A stretch of 64,000 nt of DNA from HXMU1428-3 sp965215715 (GCA_965215715.1 OZ244129.1:1426001-1490000), one strand, 5' to 3'; positions 7,916 to 17,621 are shown, counted from the stretch's first letter. The notes: generated by a model from the letters alone, not told the origin. Translations and numbers: made by a program.

Positions 7916-8021
7916 TAGAGCGTGTCTCACAAAAGTGGATATCGGTTTTTGTGAAAAAAGGCACCGCTTTTAAAAAAAGATAGAGCATGACAAGCGGATT
8001 TGGAACAAACCGACATGCTCT
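7916..8021. repeat. Intergenic mosaic repeat, locus C
   Basis: Two hairpin modules. The first is TAGAGCGTGTC followed by a stem from TCACAAAA (7927-7934) to TTTTTGTGA (7946-7954). The second has arms AGAGCATG (7982-7989) and CATGCTCT (8014-8021). Both resemble modules in the repeats at 23.7 kb and 57.5 kb. This type of palindromic mosaic element is familiar from intergenic regions of rhizobial relatives. Confidence 0.65.
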
Positions 8022-8065
8022 GGTGACTGAAAATAACGGCATGATGGGCAGCGCAAGCTGGTCTT

Positions 8066-8134
8066 ATTTGGTGATTAGGACACCAAATACTCATCTGAAT
8101 AAGCGAAGAGCCCCTCTAATTGTGAAAACAGGGG
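8066..8134 (+). promoter_or_regulatory. Two hairpins in the nrdJ leader
   Basis: ATTTGGTG (8066-8073) pairs perfectly with CACCAAAT (8081-8088). CCCCT (8111-8115) pairs with AGGGG (8130-8134). They sit 110-180 bases before the nrdJ start. No cobalamin riboswitch B12-box and no NrdR-box pair was recognised by eye. Confidence 0.35.
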
Positions 8135-8244
8135 TGTCTTCAGTGATTGAAATTTAATAATGGCCAAAACACAAATTGTGGCCGGGCGCATAATGGATTT
8201 ATGCATCTGATATTTGTGCTTTGGGGATACGAGGGGAAACTTAC

Positions 8245-11200
8245 ATGCGAATCGAGCGGCGCTTTACCAAAGCAAACCAATCGCCTTATGAAACAATTGC
8301 GTTTAATGAGACATCAAGTGAGATTAAAAATCCTGATGGGTCGATTGTCTTTCAGTTAAAGGATTTTAACATTCCATCACATTGGTCAGCTGTGGCCTGT
8401 GATATCATCGCGCAAAAATATTTTCGCAAAGCTGGTGTGCCTGCCAAGTTAAAAGCGGTGGAAGAAAACACCGTTCCCTCGTGGTTGTGGCGCCATGAAG
8501 CTGATGAAGAGGCGTTGGCCGATTTACCTGAAGAAGAGCGCTATGTTGGGGAAAGCGATGCTCGGCAAGTGTTTGACCGGTTAGCCGGCACCTGGACTTA
8601 TTGGGGCTGGAAAGGCGGCTATTTTACTGGTGAGGGGGATGCCCAAGCTTTTTACGATGAAATGCGTTACATGCTGGCCATGCAGATGTCAGCACCTAAC
8701 AGCCCGCAATGGTTTAATACCGGCCTGCACTGGGCTTATGGTATTGATGGGCCTGGCCAGGGGCATTTTTATGTTGATTATAAAACGGGCAAACTGACCT
8801 CTTCCCAATCAGCTTATGAACACCCACAGCCTCATGCCTGCTTTATCCAGTCTGTTAAAGATGACTTGGTCAATGAAAATGGCATTATGGATTTATGGAC
8901 CAGAGAAGCGCGGCTGTTTAAATATGGCTCTGGCACCGGCTCTAACTTTTCTGATGTGCGCGGGGAAAGTGAACCGCTGTCTGGCGGGGGCAAATCATCT
9001 GGTTTGATGAGCTTTTTGCGCATTGGTGACCGCTCTGCGGGCGCTATCAAATCTGGCGGTACAACGCGCCGGGCAGCCAAAATGGTGGTGATTGACATTG
9101 ACCATCCGGATATTGAGCGCTTTATCAATTGGAAAGTGAAAGAAGAGCAAAAGGTGGCGGCTCTTGTCACCGGTTCTAAGATCTGTTCCAAGCATTTAAA
9201 AGTGATTTTCAAAGCCTGCCTGAATTGTGATGGTGATGATGACAGCTGCTTTGACCCGAAGAAGAACCCTGCCTTAAAGCGCGAGATTAAAGCTGCGCGC
9301 CAATTGCATGTGCCTGACAATTACATTCAACGGGTTATTCAATTTGCTCGCCAAGGCTTTACTGAGCTTGAATTTGACACCTATGACACCGATTGGGATT
9401 CAGAGGCTTATGGCACTGTTTCGGGGCAAAACTCCAACAATTCTGTGCGTGTTACCGACCAATTCTTAAAAGCGGTTGAAGCTGGGCGTGAGTGGGAATT
9501 AAAAGGACGTACCACCAACAAAGCGATCAAAACGCTCAATGCCCAAGATCTCTGGGATCAAGTTGGCTATGCGGCTTGGAGTTGTGCGGACCCAGGCATT
9601 CAGTTCCACACCACCATTAATGACTGGCACACATGCCCGCAATCAGGCCCGATTCGAGCTTCAAACCCATGCTCTGAATATATGTTCCTTGATGACACGG
9701 CGTGTAACTTAGCCTCTTTAAACTTAATGCAGTTCTTTAAGGGCCAAGAAGGCAAACAAGAATTTGACATTGAAGGCTTTGAACATGCGGTGCGGTTATG
9801 GACCATGGTGTTGGAAGTTTCTGTGACCATGGCGCAATTCCCGTCAAAAGAAATTGCTGAACTGTCCTATCGCTATCGCACTTTAGGTCTTGGCTTTGCC
9901 AATATTGGTGGGCTGCTCATGGCCTCTGGTTTGTCCTATGATTCAAAAGAAGGACGCGCTTTGTGCGGAGCCATTTCGGCTCTGATGACTGGCCAGGCTT
10001 ATGCCACCTCTGCTGAAATGGCCAAAGAGCTGGGTGCTTTTGATGGCTATGAAGACAATGCTAAAGACATGCTGCGGGTTATGCGCAACCACCGCCGGGC
10101 CGCTTATGGCCATGATAAAGGCTATGAGAAACTCTCTACAAGTCCAGTCGCGCTTGATCATGAAAGCTGTCCTGATAAAAAGCTAATCGATCATGCCTGC
10201 CGCGCTTGGGACAAAGCGTTGGAGGGGGGCCAAGAGCATGGCTTTAGAAACGCGCAAGCCACAGTGATTGCGCCAACCGGCACCATTGGCCTGGTTATGG
10301 ATTGTGACACCACTGGCATTGAGCCTGATTTTGCCCTGGTTAAATTTAAAAAGCTTGCCGGGGGCGGTTACTTCAAAATCATCAACCGCATGGTGCCAAC
10401 CGCATTAAAAGGTCTGGGTTATAGCCAGGATCATATTGATGCCATCACCAATTATGCAGTGGGTTATGGCTCTTTAAAAGATGCACCTCACATCAACCAT
10501 GAGAGCTTGAAAGCCAAAGGGTTTACAGATGAGATCATTGAAACTTTGGAGGCCAGTTTAGGCTCTACCTTTGACATTAAATTTGCGTTTAACAAATGGT
10601 CATTGGGTGAGGCGTTTTGCAAAGACACGTTGGGCTTTAGTGATGAGCAATTAAACGATGCTGAGTTTAATTTGTTGAATGCTCTTGGCTTTTCGTTCAA
10701 AGAGATTGATGCGGCAAATGAATATTGCTGTGGCACCATGACTTTGGAAGGGGCCCCGCACTTAAAAGATGAGCACTTGCCTATTTTTGATTGTGCCAAC
10801 CCTTGCGGGCGCAAAGGCAAACGGTTTTTGTCTGTTGAAAGCCACATTCGCATGATGGCGGCCAGCCAGCCCTTTATCTCTGGTGCGATTTCAAAAACCA
10901 TCAACATGGCCAATAACGTCACGGTTGAAGATTGTAAAAACGCCTACACCTTATCTTGGCAACTGGCTTTGAAAGCCAATGCTTTGTATCGTGATGGCTC
11001 CAAACTCTCACAACCTCTGAACGCGCAAGTGCTTGGCCTTGATGATGAAGAGGAACTGGGTGAGGCTGAAAATATTAGCAGCTTACCACAAGCGGAAAAA
11101 GCAGCTGTAGCGGCTGAGCGCATTGTGGAGCGGGTTATCGAAAAGGTACGCGAGACTGAGCGAGAAAAACTGCCTCATCGGCGTAAAGGCTATACGCAAA

Positions 11201-11946
11201 AGGCAACTGTGGGTGGGCACAAAGTTTACCTGCGCACAGGTGAATATGAAGATGGCAGTTTGGGTGAAATTTTCATTGATATGCACAAAGAAGGTGCAGC
11301 TTTTCGCTCCTTGATGAACAATTTTGCCATCGCGATTTCTTTAGGCCTGCAATATGGCGTGCCACTGGAGGAATATGTGGAGGCCTTCACCTTCACTCGT
11401 TTTGATCCGGCTGGTTTTGTTCAAGGCAATGACAGCATTAAGAACGCCACCTCTATTTTGGATTATATTTTCCGCGAACTTGGTGTGTCCTATCTTGGCC
11501 GTCATGATCTGGCCCATGTTGACCCAAGTGAAATTGGCGCTGTTGCCACGGCTATGGGCGGACGCCAAGAGGCCGATGATGATGGCAATGACAAACATGA
11601 AAGCCATGCAGAACGGTTCTTGAGCCGCGGCCTATTACGTGGACAATTTAACAAAGCCAAGATCGTTGAAACCAAGGCAAACAAAGAAGAGATGCAAGCC
11701 AGCCCTGTTGCTGAGTTGCAGCAAGTGGTCAATGCCAGCATTGGAGGGGGTGAAGGGGCGAGCCTGGAAGTGGCAGAATCACCGGCCCCAAGCGGTCTCA
11801 TGAGCTCTAAAGCTGAACGTGTGGCCCAGGCCCGTGTACAAGGGTATGAGGGTGAGGCCTGCTCAGAATGCGGTAACTTTACCCTGGTGCGCAATGGCAC
11901 ATGCTTGAAATGTGACACTTGCGGTTCTACCAGCGGGTGTTCATAA
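8245..11946 (+). CDS. nrdJ: Vitamin B12-dependent (class II) ribonucleoside-diphosphate reductase
   Basis: NrdJ reduces ribonucleotides to deoxyribonucleotides using a radical generated from adenosylcobalamin, independently of oxygen. The protein is 1233 residues, normal for the alphaproteobacterial type. Seen in order are the N-terminal region with NSPQWFNTGLHWAYGI, GSGTGSNFSDVRGE, the radical-site segment SNPCSEYMFLDDTACNLASLN, and APTGTIGLVMDCDTTGIEPDFAL. A long linker follows. The C-terminus is cysteine-rich (CSECGNF...CLKCDTCGSTSGCS), probably zinc-binding and carrying the redox cysteines that re-reduce the active site. ATG 8245 has a strong GAGGGGAAA site upstream and is preferred over a TTG at 8221. 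No class I or III reductase genes occur in the window. Confidence 0.97.
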   Translation: MRIERRFTKANQSPYETIAFNETSSEIKNPDGSIVFQLKDFNIPSHWSAVACDIIAQKYFRKAGVPAKLKAVEENTVPSWLWRHEADEEALADLPEEERYVGESDARQVFDRLAGTWTYWGWKGGYFTGEGDAQAFYDEMRYMLAMQMSAPNSPQWFNTGLHWAYGIDGPGQGHFYVDYKTGKLTSSQSAYEHPQPHACFIQSVKDDLVNENGIMDLWTREARLFKYGSGTGSNFSDVRGESEPLSGGGKSSGLMSFLRIGDRSAGAIKSGGTTRRAAKMVVIDIDHPDIERFINWKVKEEQKVAALVTGSKICSKHLKVIFKACLNCDGDDDSCFDPKKNPALKREIKAARQLHVPDNYIQRVIQFARQGFTELEFDTYDTDWDSEAYGTVSGQNSNNSVRVTDQFLKAVEAGREWELKGRTTNKAIKTLNAQDLWDQVGYAAWSCADPGIQFHTTINDWHTCPQSGPIRASNPCSEYMFLDDTACNLASLNLMQFFKGQEGKQEFDIEGFEHAVRLWTMVLEVSVTMAQFPSKEIAELSYRYRTLGLGFANIGGLLMASGLSYDSKEGRALCGAISALMTGQAYATSAEMAKELGAFDGYEDNAKDMLRVMRNHRRAAYGHDKGYEKLSTSPVALDHESCPDKKLIDHACRAWDKALEGGQEHGFRNAQATVIAPTGTIGLVMDCDTTGIEPDFALVKFKKLAGGGYFKIINRMVPTALKGLGYSQDHIDAITNYAVGYGSLKDAPHINHESLKAKGFTDEIIETLEASLGSTFDIKFAFNKWSLGEAFCKDTLGFSDEQLNDAEFNLLNALGFSFKEIDAANEYCCGTMTLEGAPHLKDEHLPIFDCANPCGRKGKRFLSVESHIRMMAASQPFISGAISKTINMANNVTVEDCKNAYTLSWQLALKANALYRDGSKLSQPLNAQVLGLDDEEELGEAENISSLPQAEKAAVAAERIVERVIEKVRETEREKLPHRRKGYTQKATVGGHKVYLRTGEYEDGSLGEIFIDMHKEGAAFRSLMNNFAIAISLGLQYGVPLEEYVEAFTFTRFDPAGFVQGNDSIKNATSILDYIFRELGVSYLGRHDLAHVDPSEIGAVATAMGGRQEADDDGNDKHESHAERFLSRGLLRGQFNKAKIVETKANKEEMQASPVAELQQVVNASIGGGEGASLEVAESPAPSGLMSSKAERVAQARVQGYEGEACSECGNFTLVRNGTCLKCDTCGSTSGCS

Positions 11947-12005
11947 GCTAAATAACAAGCCCTAAATAAAAGGGGCGTCCCCCAAAAAGGGTATTATCCC
12001 TTATT

Positions 12006-12038
12006 GCCCCCATTGGTTCGCTGATGGGGGCTTTTTTT
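12006..12038 (+). terminator. Intrinsic terminator after nrdJ
   Basis: GCCCCCAT (12006-12013) pairs with ATGGGGGC (12024-12031), followed by seven T (12032-12038). Confidence 0.9.
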
Positions 12039-12151
12039 GTGAAGTTTTCAGGGGGGGTTTTTGCAGCTTGTTAGAATCTGTGTATAGTGTTCAATTAGTT
12101 GTGAGGGGGTGTCCCTCATCACAAGGTAACCTGGCAAACAGACCCATTCCA

Positions 12152-12787
12152 ATGGCGATTGATGAAAAATTACAATCTCTGGTCTATTTTCTAACTGACC
12201 ATTTGTTCGCTGCGATTGAAGCAGGGGAGAATATTAGTGCGGCGACTTTTTCTCAAAGTGAGACCAAAGGGGATTTGGTTGGCAGCGATATTTTAGCCGA
12301 ATTGGAAAATTTACGTGGCTTTATCAATGACTTGTCTGATTGGGAAGAAGAGTTGGTTACCAAAGTTTTGCAAGCGCGACAATGGAGTGGCTATTTAAAA
12401 GAGTATGATCCGTTTTTTAAACCGATTATTGATCTGTTCTCTAGTGCGACCCACCCTTTAACTGATATAGCAGCCCAAATCAGAGATCATCATGACCGCC
12501 ATTTTGAAGGGGGTGATCATCCTGACTGGTACATCCAATCACGCGCCTTAAATGTAAAACAATCCAAACAGGGGCAAATTTTATCGCTTTCAACCGGCGA
12601 TATATATCTCATAGGCGGCCATGTGCGCCTTGGGCAACTTTTGGAAATGTCTGAGACGTATTTGGAAACTCTAGAAGCGCGCTTTCCCCAGCTTTGGCTG
12701 CCTGCTGAAGAGGCCATGCTTGATAATACGAACTCAGACTTTGACCTGTCCTTGGACGCTCACCAGCGTACCGACGAGCCGCTTTAA
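12152..12787 (+). CDS. Hypothetical acidic cytoplasmic protein
   Basis: I do not recognise this protein. From ATG 12152 it has 211 residues, with no signal peptide and no membrane helix. It is acidic and looks mostly helical: LQSLVYFLTDHLFAAIEAGE, a segment DWEEELVTKVLQARQWSGYLKEYDPFFKPIIDLF, then IRDHHDRHFEGGDHPDWYIQSRAL. The centre is rich in His and Asp. The frame is open further upstream to a TTG at 12068 and a GTG at 12101, so the start is uncertain; no clear Shine-Dalgarno decides it. It follows the nrdJ terminator and converges with a small membrane protein gene 19 bases away. Confidence 0.65.
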   Translation: MAIDEKLQSLVYFLTDHLFAAIEAGENISAATFSQSETKGDLVGSDILAELENLRGFINDLSDWEEELVTKVLQARQWSGYLKEYDPFFKPIIDLFSSATHPLTDIAAQIRDHHDRHFEGGDHPDWYIQSRALNVKQSKQGQILSLSTGDIYLIGGHVRLGQLLEMSETYLETLEARFPQLWLPAEEAMLDNTNSDFDLSLDAHQRTDEPL

Positions 12788-12806
12788 GCTTTAACAACTC
12801 TTTTGC

Positions 12807-13037
12807 TTATAATTGCCCGGTTGCAAACAAAACAATCAAATCTATAGCTGTCAGTGCTGCTATGAAAACACCCCACTGCCAGTTTTTTAAATGGATGTTT
12901 GTTTTCTTGATGATGAAGTAATCAGCAACACACCAGGCGGCACCAAAAAGGATCCATCCCCAAATTGGAGGCTGATAAAGGGCAAGAGCTATAAAAACAA
13001 CAATAAACACACCATTGGCCGCTATAAATAAGGGCAT
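12807..13037 (-). CDS. Small three-helix membrane protein
   Basis: The 76-residue hydrophobic protein has three predicted membrane segments (about 4-20, 25-43 and 55-73) and a short basic loop IIKKTNIHLKNW between the second and third. A GAGG precedes ATG 13037 at good distance. No family was recognised. It lies 33 bases downstream of the CinA-like gene on the same strand and may be cotranscribed with it. Confidence 0.7.
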   Translation of the reverse strand: MPLFIAANGVFIVVFIALALYQPPIWGWILFGAAWCVADYFIIKKTNIHLKNWQWGVFIAALTAIDLIVLFATGQL

Positions 13038-13070
13038 ATGAACCTCAAAATTTATTTGAAATCTGTGCTT

Positions 13071-13844
13071 TTAAGAAAACCGCATGTCCATTTTTGTCAG
13101 CTGATCCTGCAATTGCTGTGACGCCTTGGAGAGCCCCTCTTCATCAACACCGCGCATCACAACTGTTGTGCCAACAACCCCATCACGAAAATAAGGATAG
13201 CTGCCAATGGCGATCCCCTCATATTCATTTTGCAGCTCTAACAAAAGGGTGGCGACGAAGCTCTCAGGATGGCGCACTTGCACCGTTTTAGACAAAAGCT
13301 TCTTACCGGTGCGCAATTTGGGTGTGACATCATCCAACATCACTTCCACAATGGACGGTACGCCAGCCATTACAATCACATTTTCAATCATAAAGCCTGG
13401 AGCGGCTGAAATGCTATTTTGCACCAATACGCCCCCTTCTGGCACGCGGGCCATTAAGCGGCGGGCATCGGTTAGGGCCCCGCTGGGGTAATGATCTTCT
13501 AAAATGGCAAGAGCTTCAGGGTTTTCCGGCAAGGGAACACCCAAGGCATCAGCCACACTCTGTGCGGTGATATCATCATGGGTTGGCCCAATGCCTCCGG
13601 TTGTAAACACATAGCTGTAGCGCTCGCGCAATTCATTTAACGCGCCAATAATGGCCTGGCTCTGATCGCTCACAATCCGTACTTCACTCAGGCGGATGCC
13701 AATATCTGTGCAATGAGTGGCCAGCTTATTGATGTTTTTATCAACTGTTCGGCCTGATAATATTTCATCGCCAATGACCAACAGGGCTGCGGTAACTGTG
13801 TCTTGTGCCGGATCTGGTGTTGAATTTTCAGTTGGTTGCGTCAT
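13071..13844 (-). CDS. CinA-type competence/damage-inducible domain protein (MoaB/Mog fold)
   Basis: The 257-residue protein has the molybdopterin-binding (MoCF) fold at its N-terminus: AALLVIGDEILSGRTVDKN, then VFTTGGIGPTHDDITAQSVADALG. It corresponds to the N-terminal half of CinA and lacks the C-terminal nicotinamide-nucleotide amidase domain, as in many alphaproteobacterial short CinA proteins. The COG1058 family includes ADP-ribose pyrophosphatases; the actual substrate here is not known. It starts at ATG 13844 and diverges from sfsA with 77 bases between. Confidence 0.9.
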   Translation of the reverse strand: MTQPTENSTPDPAQDTVTAALLVIGDEILSGRTVDKNINKLATHCTDIGIRLSEVRIVSDQSQAIIGALNELRERYSYVFTTGGIGPTHDDITAQSVADALGVPLPENPEALAILEDHYPSGALTDARRLMARVPEGGVLVQNSISAAPGFMIENVIVMAGVPSIVEVMLDDVTPKLRTGKKLLSKTVQVRHPESFVATLLLELQNEYEGIAIGSYPYFRDGVVGTTVVMRGVDEEGLSKASQQLQDQLTKMDMRFS

Positions 13845-13921
13845 GATGATCTCTCTTTAAAAATACACTCTAGGCCCATCTGAAAACAAACACAATTAAG
13901 GGCAGGAAAAATAAAAGCTTT

Positions 13922-14635
13922 ATGGAATTTACAACCAAATTGGTCAAGGGGACCTTACTCAAACGCTATAAACGCTTCTTGGCAGATGTTGAATTGGCAA
14001 ACGGAGATGTTATCACCGCTCACTGTGCCAACCCTGGGGCCATGTTGGGGTTAAAAGAACCTGGGCTTACCGTTTGGCTTTCACCGAGTGACAATCCAAA
14101 ACGCAAATTGAAATATTCCTGGGAATTGGTTGAGCTGGATCAAGCTCAGACCTTGGTTGGCATTAACACTGCGCACCCTAACAAATTGGTTGAAGAAGCC
14201 ATTACCAGTGGCACAATAAAAGAATTACAGGGATATCAAAGTTTAAAAAGAGAAGTTAAATACGGCCAAAATAGCCGAATTGATCTTTTGCTCAGTGAGC
14301 CGAAAAACAAGCCAGAGCAACTTTGTTATGTGGAGGTTAAAAACGTTCACCTGTTGCGCAAAAAAGGCTTGGCAGAATTTCCCGATAGTGTGACCAGCCG
14401 GGGGGCAAAACACTTAAATGAGTTGAGTGATATGGTCAAAGCAGGCCACCGCGCGGTGATGGTTTATGTCATTCAAAGGGGGGATGCCACCCGTTTTTGT
14501 CTGGCAGAAGATATTGACCCTCATTATGCGCAAAGCTTTGAGGACGCACAAAAAAACGGAGTTGAAGCGATTGCTTATAAATGCCAACTCAGCCCCAATG
14601 AAATTGTGATCAATAAGAAAATCTCAATAAAATAA
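13922..14635 (+). CDS. sfsA: DNA/RNA nuclease SfsA
   Basis: SfsA was first described as a sugar fermentation stimulation protein in E. coli and has a nuclease-like fold that binds nucleic acid. The 237 residues carry the family blocks KRYKRFLADVELANG, HCANPGAMLGLKEPG, the acidic motif CYVEVKNVHL (E and K of a PD-(D/E)xK-like site) and FPDSVTSRGAKHLNEL. It starts at ATG 13922. The sfsA-map-radC order is seen in many alphaproteobacteria. Confidence 0.95.
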   Translation: MEFTTKLVKGTLLKRYKRFLADVELANGDVITAHCANPGAMLGLKEPGLTVWLSPSDNPKRKLKYSWELVELDQAQTLVGINTAHPNKLVEEAITSGTIKELQGYQSLKREVKYGQNSRIDLLLSEPKNKPEQLCYVEVKNVHLLRKKGLAEFPDSVTSRGAKHLNELSDMVKAGHRAVMVYVIQRGDATRFCLAEDIDPHYAQSFEDAQKNGVEAIAYKCQLSPNEIVINKKISIK

Positions 14636-14732
14636 GCTTTCCTATTGGGACACAAATATCTCTACTTGCCAAATCAAGGGCCAAAGCAGTAGATTTACCT
14701 CTAGATTTTTGACTGGTTAAGGATATCAAAAC

Positions 14733-15515
14733 ATGAACAGACACGCGCCTATCATTCCCATTCATTCGGGCCGAGACTTTGAGGGTATGCGCAAGGCTGG
14801 GCAATTAGCGGCCACATGCCTGGATATGTTGATTGAGCATGCAAAGCCCGGTGTGACCACCCAATTTCTTGATGACCTGGCCATGCAATTTGCGCTTGAT
14901 CATAATGCGGTGCCTGCCCCTTTAAATTATCGCGGCTTTCCAAAGGCTATCTGTACATCAATCAACCATGTGGTTTGTCACGGTATCCCGAATGAAAAGC
15001 CGTTAAAAAATGGCTCTATCTTAAATATTGATGTCACCTTAATCGTTGATGGCTGGCATGGGGATACCAGCCGCACCATTCCTATTGGCGAAATCCCAAC
15101 CAAAGCGGCCCGTTTGCTAGAAATTACCGAAACCAGTTTGATGAAAGGGATTGAAGTGGTGCGCCCTGGCGCTTTTACCGGCGATATTGGGCATGCCATT
15201 CAAGTTTATGCCGAGGGCAATCGCTGTTCTGTTGTGCGCGATTTTTGCGGGCATGGTTTGGGCCGTCAATTCCACACACCGCCCAATATTTTACATTACG
15301 GAGAGCCAGACACTGGTATCAAGTTAGAAGAAGGCATGTTTTTCACCATTGAACCCATGCTTAATCTGGGGCGCCCGAATGTCAAAGTGCTCTCAGACGG
15401 TTGGACCGCTGTGACCAGAGATAAGTCTTTGTCCGCCCAGTTTGAACATTCCATTGCCGTGACCAAAGATGGATGTGAAATTTTTACCAATTTGCCAAGC
15501 AGTGCAAAAAATTAA
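14733..15515 (+). CDS. map: Methionine aminopeptidase, type I
   Basis: It removes the initiator methionine from new proteins in the cytoplasm using two metal ions. The protein has 260 residues. The five metal ligands can be placed in NIDVTLIVDGWHGDTSRT (two Asp), GHGLGRQFHTPPNILHY (His), FTIEPML (Glu) and SAQFEHSIAV (Glu). The substrate-positioning His is in INHVVCHGIPN. It starts at ATG 14733, 97 bases after sfsA, with radC 25 bases downstream. Confidence 0.97.
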   Translation: MNRHAPIIPIHSGRDFEGMRKAGQLAATCLDMLIEHAKPGVTTQFLDDLAMQFALDHNAVPAPLNYRGFPKAICTSINHVVCHGIPNEKPLKNGSILNIDVTLIVDGWHGDTSRTIPIGEIPTKAARLLEITETSLMKGIEVVRPGAFTGDIGHAIQVYAEGNRCSVVRDFCGHGLGRQFHTPPNILHYGEPDTGIKLEEGMFFTIEPMLNLGRPNVKVLSDGWTAVTRDKSLSAQFEHSIAVTKDGCEIFTNLPSSAKN

Positions 15516-15540
15516 GTGCTCGAAGTTAAGATAAGACAAT

Positions 15541-16239
15541 ATGGGTGAGTTTAAAGACGCACAGGGAGCCCCGCATTATCAAGGTCATCGCACGCGCTTG
15601 CGCCAACGGTTTATGCAAGGCGGCCCGCAAGCTATGCCTGATTATGAGCTGCTTGAATTGATCCTTTTTCGCGCCATTCCGCGGCGTGACACCAAACCTC
15701 TGGCCAAGGAACTGCTGCATAAATTTGGGACCTTTGCCGGTGTCCTCAATGCCCCGCATGAACAACTCAAAGAGGTTAAAGGTGTGGGTGATGCCGTGAT
15801 CACTGAATTAAAGCTGATCAAAGCCAGCGCTCTGCGCCTTATGCAATCAGATTTGGAAGAAAAGACTGTTCTTTCTTCATGGAAAGCAATGGTGCGTTAT
15901 GTGTGTGCAGCGATGGCCTATGAGCCGCGCGAACAGTTTCGTATTATCTTTCTTGATAAACGCAACCAGATTATTGCTGATGAAGTACAAAGTGAAGGCA
16001 CGATTGATCACACCCCGGTTTATACCAGGGAGGTTGTTAAGCGGGCTTTGGAATTTGGGGCAGCCTCTATCATTTTGGTCCACAATCACCCCTCTGGTGA
16101 TCCGACCCCTTCACGTGCAGATGTGAGGATGACCAAAGAGATTGTTGATGCTTTGGAAAAAATAGACATTCTGGTTTTTGATCATATCATCGTTGGCAAA
16201 GGTGGACATGCCAGCATGAAGCAATTGGAATTGATTTAA
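15541..16239 (+). CDS. radC: RadC family protein (JAB/MPN domain)
   Basis: The 232-residue protein has an N-terminal helix-hairpin-helix (LKEVKGVGDAVITELKLIKAS) and a C-terminal JAB1/MPN metalloprotease-like domain. The JAMM motif VHNHPSGDPTPSRAD is intact. The biochemical role of RadC is unsettled despite its annotation in DNA repair. It starts at ATG 15541, 25 bases after map, and probably shares its transcript. Confidence 0.95.
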   Translation: MGEFKDAQGAPHYQGHRTRLRQRFMQGGPQAMPDYELLELILFRAIPRRDTKPLAKELLHKFGTFAGVLNAPHEQLKEVKGVGDAVITELKLIKASALRLMQSDLEEKTVLSSWKAMVRYVCAAMAYEPREQFRIIFLDKRNQIIADEVQSEGTIDHTPVYTREVVKRALEFGAASIILVHNHPSGDPTPSRADVRMTKEIVDALEKIDILVFDHIIVGKGGHASMKQLELI

Positions 16240-16367
16240 ACAAATTTATTTTGGTATTTTAAACAGATAGCACTTTAAGCTTCTCAATACTTATCGTATG
16301 ATAGGACTCAATTCAGGGGATAGGTAAGGATATTTCTTTTGATCAATAAATTATGAATTGAGCAAAA

Positions 16368-17621
16368 ATGCATCTTTACAGAGTTTTAAAAAAAATAACG
16401 ACGGCAACTATTTTATGTCTTTTCATTGGATTTTACTCATCAGCTCTTTTTGCGAAAGAATATAACTTTCCTTTTGAATTGCTTCATGTATGGAGGACGC
16501 CGGGAGAACAAGCCGCTCTCAAGGTTTTTAAAGATGAAGCAATAAAAAGAGGCGTTGCGTGGTCTGATTATGCTGTTCACGGTAATTTTGGGGGCATTCG
16601 CGAATCTTTTAGCGATAGGTACGCCCTGAATGCCCCGCCAACAGCCATGCAGTGGATTATCGGTAAAGAACTTATCGATATGGTTCACAAAGGCATCATT
16701 CGCAAATTACCAAATACATGGCGCGGACGGCCCCTTGATAAAATCATTATACCTGAAGTTCTACAAACCATTATCGTGAATGACGGCATCACTGTTGTGC
16801 CTCTTGCCATACATATTCAAAACCATATTGTTTACAACAATGAGCTTTTAAACAAATTAGAGGCCCGTGTCCCCAAAAGTTGGGATGAATTTTTAGTTCT
16901 GGCAAAAAAAGCCCACGAGGCGGGCATTACTCCACTTGCGATGTCTGATCAGCGGTGGCAAATGCGCATTCTTTTTTCATCAATGCTGGTTGAGGTTATG
17001 AGCCATCAAGAATGGACAAAACTATTTTCTCCTAATGCTGATATTGAAAGTTTCCGCCCCAAATTTGAAAAAGCCTTTGGCTATCTTTTGACATTAAGGC
17101 CTTTAACCGATCCAGGTGTGAAAAATAGACATTGGGAAGATGCATCAAAGATGGTGGTTGACAATAAAGCTTTAGCTCAAGTTTTAGGCGATTATGTCCG
17201 CTCCACTTACCCTGAAGACAGTCAAAAGTTCACCTGTGGTTTGGCGCCTGGAAGCAATTACATATTGTGGGGGGCAGATAGTTTTGCCTTTGTTAATGTG
17301 TCAGATAAGAATGAAATTAAGGCACAAGATATCTTGTTTGATATCATCTTAGATCCCGAACATCAAAAATCTTATGTTCATTATAAAGGCGGTATTCCCG
17401 TTGTTCAAAATGTTCAACCTTCAGGGCTGGGGGTGTGTACGAAACTTGCCATGGATCAATGGAAAAATTCAAAAGAACGTATATGGTTTGGGGGTGATAA
17501 TTGGCAACGCGAGCTAGAGGCGGTTGGCGGTGTTGTGAGCAAAGTTTGGAATACCAATAATATTACCCCCACAAAAGCAGCTGACATGTTGCTGCGCGCA
17601 CTAAAAGCAATTGTAAAATGA
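16368..17621 (+). CDS. Sugar-type extracellular solute-binding protein, kinase-linked copy 1
   Basis: The 417-residue periplasmic protein starts with a signal peptide (ITTATILCLFIGFYSSALFA, cleavage near residue 29). The mature part is family 1 solute-binding protein, glucose/mannose-like: FELLHVWRTPGEQAALKVFK, IHIQNHIVYNNELL, WDEFLVLAKKAHEAGITPLAMSDQRWQ, and LWGADSFAFVN. Two cysteines (FTCGLAPG and GVCTKLA) are placed like the family disulfide. No permease or ATPase for sugar uptake is adjacent. Its stop overlaps the kinase start (ATGA at 17618-17621), so it is translationally coupled to the kinase. An inverted repeat CTCAATTC/GAATTGAG (16307-16314, 16355-16362) surrounds its 5' leader. It is clearly paralogous to the protein at 32670-33911. 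I infer it is the ligand sensor for the kinase. Confidence 0.88.
   Translation: MHLYRVLKKITTATILCLFIGFYSSALFAKEYNFPFELLHVWRTPGEQAALKVFKDEAIKRGVAWSDYAVHGNFGGIRESFSDRYALNAPPTAMQWIIGKELIDMVHKGIIRKLPNTWRGRPLDKIIIPEVLQTIIVNDGITVVPLAIHIQNHIVYNNELLNKLEARVPKSWDEFLVLAKKAHEAGITPLAMSDQRWQMRILFSSMLVEVMSHQEWTKLFSPNADIESFRPKFEKAFGYLLTLRPLTDPGVKNRHWEDASKMVVDNKALAQVLGDYVRSTYPEDSQKFTCGLAPGSNYILWGADSFAFVNVSDKNEIKAQDILFDIILDPEHQKSYVHYKGGIPVVQNVQPSGLGVCTKLAMDQWKNSKERIWFGGDNWQRELEAVGGVVSKVWNTNNITPTKAADMLLRALKAIVK

Noticed and set aside
7290..8244. Cobalamin riboswitch before nrdJ
   Set aside because: No B12-box or the characteristic set of helices could be found by eye; only simple hairpins are present.
16368..17621. 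Binding protein copy 1 as part of an uptake operon
   Set aside because: The neighbours are radC and the kinase; the only ABC genes in the window are tungstate-type and 7 kb away.
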